Shown: piece after piece, positions 59,684-64,000 of the stretch
Position numbering within the stretch: the stretch's first letter is position 1
Layout: every line of letters starts with the position of its first letter
Source: Alloyangia mangrovi
GTDB lineage: Bacteria; Pseudomonadota; Alphaproteobacteria; Rhodobacterales; Rhodobacteraceae
NCBI RefSeq assembly: GCF_002300555.2
Contig: NZ_NTHN02000001.1
Span: 186,001 to 250,000 of the forward strand
Length of the DNA: 64,000 nucleotides
Reading direction: 5' to 3'
Made by a program: the position numbers and the translations under genes
Notes under the pieces: model-generated
The model's input: the letters and a program-made list of their open reading frames with translations, nothing else
The model's database searches: none
Told to the model about the DNA's origin: nothing

Positions 59684-59689
59684 GGGGCT
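59672..59689 (+). terminator. Hairpin at the end of the CUT2 binding-protein gene
   Basis: AGCCCCT (59672-59678) pairs with AGGGGCT (59683-59689) across 4 bases. It spans the stop codon and is followed by CTTT. It may be a weak terminator or an RNase-protective stem. Confidence 0.55.
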
Positions 59690-59693
59690 CTTT

Positions 59694-59719
59694 CCGGGCG
59701 GGTCGCTATGCCCGCCCGG
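59694..59719 (+). terminator. Second hairpin between the CUT2 binding protein and xylB
   Basis: A 9-bp perfect stem (59694-59702 pairing with 59711-59719) with an 8-base loop, just after the first hairpin. Together they probably cut down, but do not abolish, transcription into xylB 140 bases further on. Confidence 0.55.
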
Positions 59720-59859
59720 ATGCAACCGCAGCGCCGCAGACGGCACTTGCGAAATGATCGGACCACTCGACCGGAAAAGCCGCGGGCCCGTGTCACCGGC
59801 CTGGCCGGGGGGGCAGACCGCGGCGCAGATCTCGCGCCGAGTTCACGGGAGAGAAGAGA

Positions 59860-61311
59860 ATGGCATACTTGGGTGTCGACCTTGGCACGTCTGGGCTGCG
59901 CGCCCTGCTGGTGGACGCGGGTGGCACGCCGCTCGGGGCCGCCGAAAAAGCGTACAGCGCGCAGCACCTGCACTCAGGCTGGTCGGAGCAGCGCCCCTCG
60001 GAATGGATCGCCGCGCTCGAGGCCGCGGTCGAGGATCTGCGCAGGGAGCACCCCCAGTTCGCCGGGCTTCGCGGCATCGGCGTAGCCGGGCACATGCACG
60101 GCGCGACGCTGCTCGACGCGACGGGCGAGGTGATCCGCCCCTGCATTCTGTGGAACGACACCCGCGCCCATATCGAGGCGGCCGCTCTGGATGCCACGGA
60201 AGGCGTGCGCGACATCTCGGGCAACATCGTCTTCCCGGGGTTTACCGCGCCGAAACTCGCCTGGGTGCGCAAGCACGAGCCGGACAACTTCGCCAAGGTT
60301 GCCAAGGTGCTGCTGCCGGCGGCCTACATGAACCTCTACCTGACCGGCAGCTACTTCGCCGACATGTCCGACAGCGCCGGCACCTCCTGGCTCGACACCG
60401 GGGCGCGGCGCTGGTCGGAGGCGCTGCTCGACGCTGGCGGTATGCGGCGCGACCAGATGCCAGACCTGCTCGAGGGGAGCGAGCCGGGTGGCCAACTGAA
60501 GCCCGAGCTGGCGGCGCGCTGGGGTGTCTCCGAACAGGTGGTGGTCGCCGGCGGGGCCGGGGACAACGCCGCCGCGGCCTGCGGGATCGGCGCGATGAAT
60601 GAAGGTCAAGGCTTTGTTTCCCTTGGCACCTCGGGGGTGCTCCTGGCGGCGCGCGACGGCTATCGCCCCGCGCCCGAGACGGCGCTGCACACCTTTTGCC
60701 ACGCGGTGCCCGGCAGGTGGTACCAGATGGGGGTGATGCTGTCGGCGACCGACAGCATCAACTGGCTTGCGGGGATCACCGGCGCTGCCCCGAAGGAGCT
60801 GACCGCGCCGCTTGGAGAGGAGCTGCGCGCGCCCGGACGGGTCCGCTTCCTGCCGTATCTCTCTGGCGAGCGCACGCCGCACAATGACGCAGAGATCCGC
60901 GGGAGCTTCACCGGGCTTGGGGCCGAGACGACGCGCGACGACCTCACCCGTGCCGTCCTCGAAGGCGTGGCCTTCGGGCTGCGAGACAGCCAATCCGCGC
61001 TGGCGTCGACAGGTTTGAGGCTGCGACGACTAATGGCGATCGGCGGGGGCACTGGCTCGCGCTACTGGCTGAAGCTGATCGCCACGGCGCTGGACGTGAC
61101 GCTCGAACTGCCGGGTGGCGGCGAGCTCGGCGCGGCGCTCGGGGCAGCTCGACTGGGCATGGTGGCCTCGGGGGAGCATGCAGTGGACACGGTGATGACG
61201 CGGCCTGACATCGTCGGGGAAATCGCGCCGGAGCCAGGGCTGCAGGACGAGTTCGACGCCGCTTATACACGGTTCCGAAATGCGTATGGGGCGATCCGGT
61301 CTGTCCAATAG
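59860..61311 (+). CDS. xylB: Xylulokinase
   Basis: A 483-residue FGGY-family kinase phosphorylating D-xylulose. The N-terminal phosphate-1 motif is YLGVDLGTSGLRALLVD, then GVAGHMHGATLLDATGEVIRPCILWNDTRA (QMHG-type motif of xylulokinases), FVSLGTSGVLLAA, the FGGY signature region FLPYLSGERTPHNDAEIRGSF and adenosine motif GGGTGSRYWLKLIATAL. Its product feeds the pentose phosphate/CBB reactions. The start has GGGAGAGAAGAG upstream. Confidence 0.93.
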   Translation: MAYLGVDLGTSGLRALLVDAGGTPLGAAEKAYSAQHLHSGWSEQRPSEWIAALEAAVEDLRREHPQFAGLRGIGVAGHMHGATLLDATGEVIRPCILWNDTRAHIEAAALDATEGVRDISGNIVFPGFTAPKLAWVRKHEPDNFAKVAKVLLPAAYMNLYLTGSYFADMSDSAGTSWLDTGARRWSEALLDAGGMRRDQMPDLLEGSEPGGQLKPELAARWGVSEQVVVAGGAGDNAAAACGIGAMNEGQGFVSLGTSGVLLAARDGYRPAPETALHTFCHAVPGRWYQMGVMLSATDSINWLAGITGAAPKELTAPLGEELRAPGRVRFLPYLSGERTPHNDAEIRGSFTGLGAETTRDDLTRAVLEGVAFGLRDSQSALASTGLRLRRLMAIGGGTGSRYWLKLIATALDVTLELPGGGELGAALGAARLGMVASGEHAVDTVMTRPDIVGEIAPEPGLQDEFDAAYTRFRNAYGAIRSVQ

Positions 61312-61724
61312 GCACTTCGGAATTAGGTCGGCCATACGCGAGGCCCCTCGCGGAACCGTGGCGGTTAACGGGTTCGGACGAGGAGGTTTGTGAGCGAGGA
61401 AACCAGACCAGGGTTCCATGTGGTCTGAAAATGTTGTGCCGCCCATTTTCGGTGCAACCCATAAAGCAACCTTCGAGAGTGCAGAGCCAGGGCGCGCCAC
61501 ATATCGGCGCGCCGCACTCCTGCAGGCTGTTTTCCACATCCGCTGGTAATCTCGTGGTTTGGGACAGGGTCGGGAGCAGCGATACATGCCTTGCCGGTCG
61601 GTAGTGCCTGAGCGTGTGGTGTAGGAGCGCCGACCTTCAGAGAGGTCAGGCTCCGATCAGGATGCCATGGCAGGCAGTCTGACTGCGGGAATGGCGGTGA
61701 CGCGCGCCGGGGGTCAAGGCTCAC
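61312..61724. other. Intergenic stretch with no gene
   Basis: About 410 bases after xylB. Minus-strand frames here are without motifs or ribosome sites. An 8-base palindrome GGCGCGCC occurs twice seven bases apart (near 61494-61516) and could form a stem. Probably decayed mobile-element flank. Confidence 0.4.
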
Positions 61725-62204
61725 CTATCGCCCGGAGGTAGCCCATTCGTCTTCGTCGCCAGTATCGCTATGACCCCGGTCCGCTGCTTGGCTGGCGCAT
61801 TGTCCAGGGCATTGTGCATCCGGTGAATGCGGCTGCGCTTCGGCGGGTGGCGTTGAAGACGCGCTGCGCGGCGGCCCGGAGCCCCTTGTCGTCATCCACT
61901 GCCCGGCAGACGATCCGACATCGCCGGAGCTGCCGAGAGGGGCGATCACGAGCCGCACGCCCCGTAGCCCACGGCCAGCCAATGACCGCAGGAACTCGGT
62001 CAAGAAGGTTTCGGATGGGCCGGCGGCGACGCCCAGCACCTCGCGCCTGACATCTTTGTCGTCCGCCGCCGCGAATATCAACGCCTTGCCAATCGTGAGG
62101 GCATGACCGCCATTGGTCCAAAGAAATGCCCGCCCAATTGGCGGGGGCGCTTGCAGGGCCCACGTCGTCAATACCCTAGGTCGCTGCTCTGCGGCGGAAA
62201 TCAC
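61725..62204 (-). pseudogene. IS256-family transposase remnant
   Basis: The frame contains GKALIFAAADDKDVRREVLGVAAGPSE, FLRSLAGRGLRGVRLVIA, the segment of IS256 (mutator-type) transposases around the second catalytic Asp and the following strand. The expected continuation (LRAAAQRVFNATRRS...) is in another frame. Both ends and the DDE core are missing, and internal sequence is scrambled. It is a dead fragment marking past insertion downstream of xylB. Confidence 0.7.
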
Positions 62205-62510
62205 CTATCGTCGTAAGTAGTTGTCCCCGCTGACCTGCCCCCTGCGGGTCCCTCACACATAGCGATAGTCTGCTGGTTGATGCAGCAGCATCTCGTGAGC
62301 ATCTCGGAGGCGATGCGCGGCGCCGGGCTGCCGGAGGTAGAGGCGAAAGGCTGGGCGCAGCAAGCATGACCGTCACAAAGGCGGCAGCTCCCGGGCACGT
62401 GAGCGCTGTGCGAGGCTCCAATCCAGGGGGACTCAAACGATCGGACACGAGTTCGCCAGCCCCCCTTGAGGCGGGACCCGCCCTGCCTCAAGCTGGCTGC
62501 AACTGCCGAT
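62205..62510. other. Intergenic stretch between the IS256 remnant and the lipoprotein gene
   Basis: No supported gene. A 29-codon plus-strand frame at 62280-62369 (start MQQHLVSISEAMRGAGLPEV) has a protein-like composition and may be the tail of a lost gene. Confidence 0.35.
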
Positions 62511-62527
62511 AGAGGAGGATACCCCTG

Positions 62528-62851
62528 ATGATCGAGTACGCCCGGACCATCGCGATGGTCGTCACGCTGGTCGTCGTCGGCGCCTGTGCCCGGGGCCCGC
62601 AGATGCAACCGCTTTCAAAGGACTTCGTCGAAGGCAGGTTTTCCGCCAGCGAAGCGGCCGTGGGTGCTTGCAGCGCCAAGCTGGCCGCAGAAACCTCTGG
62701 CAGGCTGGATGTTGTCGGATCGCAAGCCTCCGGTGCCGGAAGCTCGGTCTATATGCGGATTGGTCCGAGCGGCGCTCCTTGGCGGTGCCATGTGGGGGCT
62801 GATGGGAGCAATCCGACCGTCGACTTCATGGGTTACGGCGGGATGAGGTGA
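62528..62851 (+). CDS. Small putative lipoprotein
   Basis: 107 residues. The N-terminal signal ARTIAMVVTLVVVGACARG ends in a lipobox-like VGAC. The rest (DFVEGRFSASEAAVGACSAKLAAETSG, then VVGSQASGAGSSVYMRIGPSGAPWRC) is hydrophilic with two further cysteines. AGGAGG lies 10 bases before the start. I recognise no family; small lipoproteins of this form are common in roseobacters. Function unknown. Confidence 0.65.
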   Translation: MIEYARTIAMVVTLVVVGACARGPQMQPLSKDFVEGRFSASEAAVGACSAKLAAETSGRLDVVGSQASGAGSSVYMRIGPSGAPWRCHVGADGSNPTVDFMGYGGMR

Positions 62852-63140
62852 ATTCAAAGGCGAAACCCAGCGAACTGGTGCTCATGCTCCTCCAGAACAG
62901 GGTAGGGCGACTGCAAGGAGCATTGCGCGGTCTGTGGTGAGGCCGGCCTACAGGTATGCTCAGCGCCGCACGCGGATGGTCGTCGTGACCATCTGGTCAG
63001 GCCGGAACTGGAGGGCTGCGGATGTTCATCGGCAGGCCTGCGCCTATGGCCCAGCCTCCGGCTCGCGGTCGCGCTCGTTTTTCGCTACCGGTGGGGTCCC
63101 GCGCTTACGGCGCTGGCTCTCTGACTTGAAAGACCCATTC
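62852..63140. other. Intergenic stretch without supported features
   Basis: The frame of the following membrane protein is open here, but it has no start context or similarity to support coding. Confidence 0.35.
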
Positions 63141-63341
63141 ATGAAATTTCTGGACCTTGCCATCGTACTCGCTTTCTTCGCGTCCCTGGTGGCGCTGGCC
63201 GTAGCCGGTTACTTTGCGCCCCGCTACGCGTTGCCGGGCCTTGGGATCATCTTCGTGGTCTTTGGCGGTGTGGTGCTCTTGATCCGTCGGGCGAACAGGC
63301 CAAGTTCAGCGCGTATCGCGGCGATGCGCATCAGGCGCTGA
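63141..63341 (+). CDS. Small two-helix membrane protein
   Basis: 66 residues from ATG 63141: KFLDLAIVLAFFASLVALAVAG and LPGLGIIFVVFGGVVLLI form two hydrophobic helices with a basic C-terminal tail (RRANRPSSARIAAMRIRR). The start is chosen where the hydrophobic protein begins; there is no strong ribosome binding site. No recognised family, and the gene is only moderately certain. Confidence 0.5.
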   Translation: MKFLDLAIVLAFFASLVALAVAGYFAPRYALPGLGIIFVVFGGVVLLIRRANRPSSARIAAMRIRR

Positions 63342-63819
63342 AGCGAAGCCGCGGAAGGTCCCTCTTACCGCAGGTCTTTGTCCTGAAGGGCTGTCCGGAG
63401 CACGCGGATCGCAGCCGCTCGACCTGCCGCTCAGGCTGCGCCGAAACCACTGCACCCCGCCGCCGCACGTGGCTCGGGCTGCTCTGGGTCCGGCTGCGTC
63501 GAATGAGTTCTGCTGTCGCCTCTCCGAGCGAGATCAGCTCCTCAACAATGCGGTGCACCTGGGTGCGGAAGGGCGACCTCAGGCGCTTGGCTGTAGCCCG
63601 CATAGGGGCGCAACTCGTTCATGCGCTGGGGACGAAAACGCCTCCCAGGCTCGGCGATTATCGCCTCGACTCCTTGATCGGGCTGCTGGGGAAGAATGTC
63701 GCGACGGCGCCCGAGAACGCCTCGCCTGCGGCAATCCTCACCAGTTCCTCGTCGTCAAGGCCATGCTCCGCCTAGCGGCAGCAGGACATGCAGGGTGCTG
63801 TCGAGGAGATCAAACTAAG
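63342..63819. other. Decayed stretch next to the IS5-family element
   Basis: Overlapping short frames on both strands without clear homology. A minus-strand fragment reading AEHGLDDEELVRIAAGEAF is bounded by stops on both sides and looks like a gene scrap. No functional gene is supported. Confidence 0.35.
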
Positions 63820-64000
63820 TCATGTTGACAAATGGCGGATCCAAAGCCTGATCGACGTGATGTCGATGAAGCTCTCCGCAGTCTTGTGGTAACGGGTGGC
63901 GACACGACGGGTGTCTTGCACCTTGTTGAAGCACCGATCTAACAGGTGGCGCAGCCTGTCGAGTGAACGGTCCACGCCGATGCGCTTTTTGCGGGATTTG
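63820..64000 (-). mobile_element. IS5-family transposase C-terminus (runs off the window)
   Basis: The last 59 codons before the stop at 63820 read KSRKKRIGVDRSLDRLRHLL, then DRCFNKVQDTRRVATRYHKTAESFIDI. This is the C-terminal region of IS5-family DDE transposases (R-x-L-D-R-C-F-N-K-x-K, R-R-x-A-T-R-Y-x-K-T). The catalytic N-terminal part lies beyond the right edge. Whether the element is complete cannot be judged. Confidence 0.82.

Noticed and set aside
61494-61516. Twin GGCGCGCC palindromes as an xylB terminator
   Set aside because: They are about 180 bases past the stop, lack a T tract, and are likely chance in GC-rich DNA.

Overview
The window is GC-rich, densely packed bacterial DNA. 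Gene content points to an alphaproteobacterium of the Rhodobacteraceae (marine roseobacter type, perhaps Salipiger/Citreicella-like). The reasons are a red-type (form IC/ID) RuBisCO operon with cbbX and a divergent cbbR, many ABC importers each next to a GntR or LacI regulator, and sugar-oxidising operons typical of that group. The genus is inference.

Layout. 1-5.8 kb: the end of a cupin regulator, a shikimate-dehydrogenase-like gene, and a GntR gene followed by a taurine/nitrate-type ABC importer and an FAD-dependent oxidoreductase. 6.3-10.2 kb: an ArsR-MFS pair with a striking promoter palindrome, then a HxlR regulator divergent from OsmC and a methyltransferase. 10.1-10.5 kb: a gene-poor patch beside a small membrane protein. 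11.1-22.7 kb: the Calvin-Benson-Bassham operon on the minus strand (cbbF-P-T-G-A-L-S-X-E plus a thioredoxin-like gene) with cbbR divergent. 22.7-23.8 kb: decayed DNA holding an FAD-oxidase remnant. 23.8-31.4 kb: cytochrome b561, then CDP-alcohol phosphatidyltransferase, membrane phosphatase/sulfatase-like protein, an ABC importer with a two-domain fused permease, and a glycosyltransferase. 31.5-41.4 kb: a hydroxyacyl-CoA dehydrogenase, two SDRs, a beta-keto acid cleavage enzyme, a complete Liv-type importer and a divergent GntR gene. 41.6-42.2 kb: wrbA. 42.5-61.3 kb: a pentose/xylan region with two divergent operons, each headed by its own LacI paralogue. The left one is a thu-like CUT1 importer with GH43 xylosidase, a Gfo/Idh-ThuA pair and xylA. 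The right one has a TIM-barrel isomerase, a Gfo/Idh dehydrogenase, a CUT2 importer and xylB. 61.3-64 kb: decayed mobile DNA with an IS256 transposase remnant, two small membrane/lipoprotein genes and the end of an IS5-family transposase.

How the genes work together. The left pentose operon would import and cleave xylo-oligosaccharides, and XylA and XylB would carry xylose to xylulose-5-phosphate. That compound is also a substrate or product of transketolase and epimerase in the CBB operon. The 31.5-40.3 kb cluster looks like import and oxidation of a 3-hydroxy acid followed by acetyl-CoA-dependent cleavage of the resulting beta-keto acid.

A caution for anyone using this sequence: seven genes are broken by eight single-base insertions, every one in a G or C run of 7-8. 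Removing one base from each run restores a full-length family member. These are almost certainly base-calling errors, so I annotate the genes as intact but frameshifted. I found no CRISPR array, tRNA, rRNA, riboswitch, prophage or plasmid replication gene.
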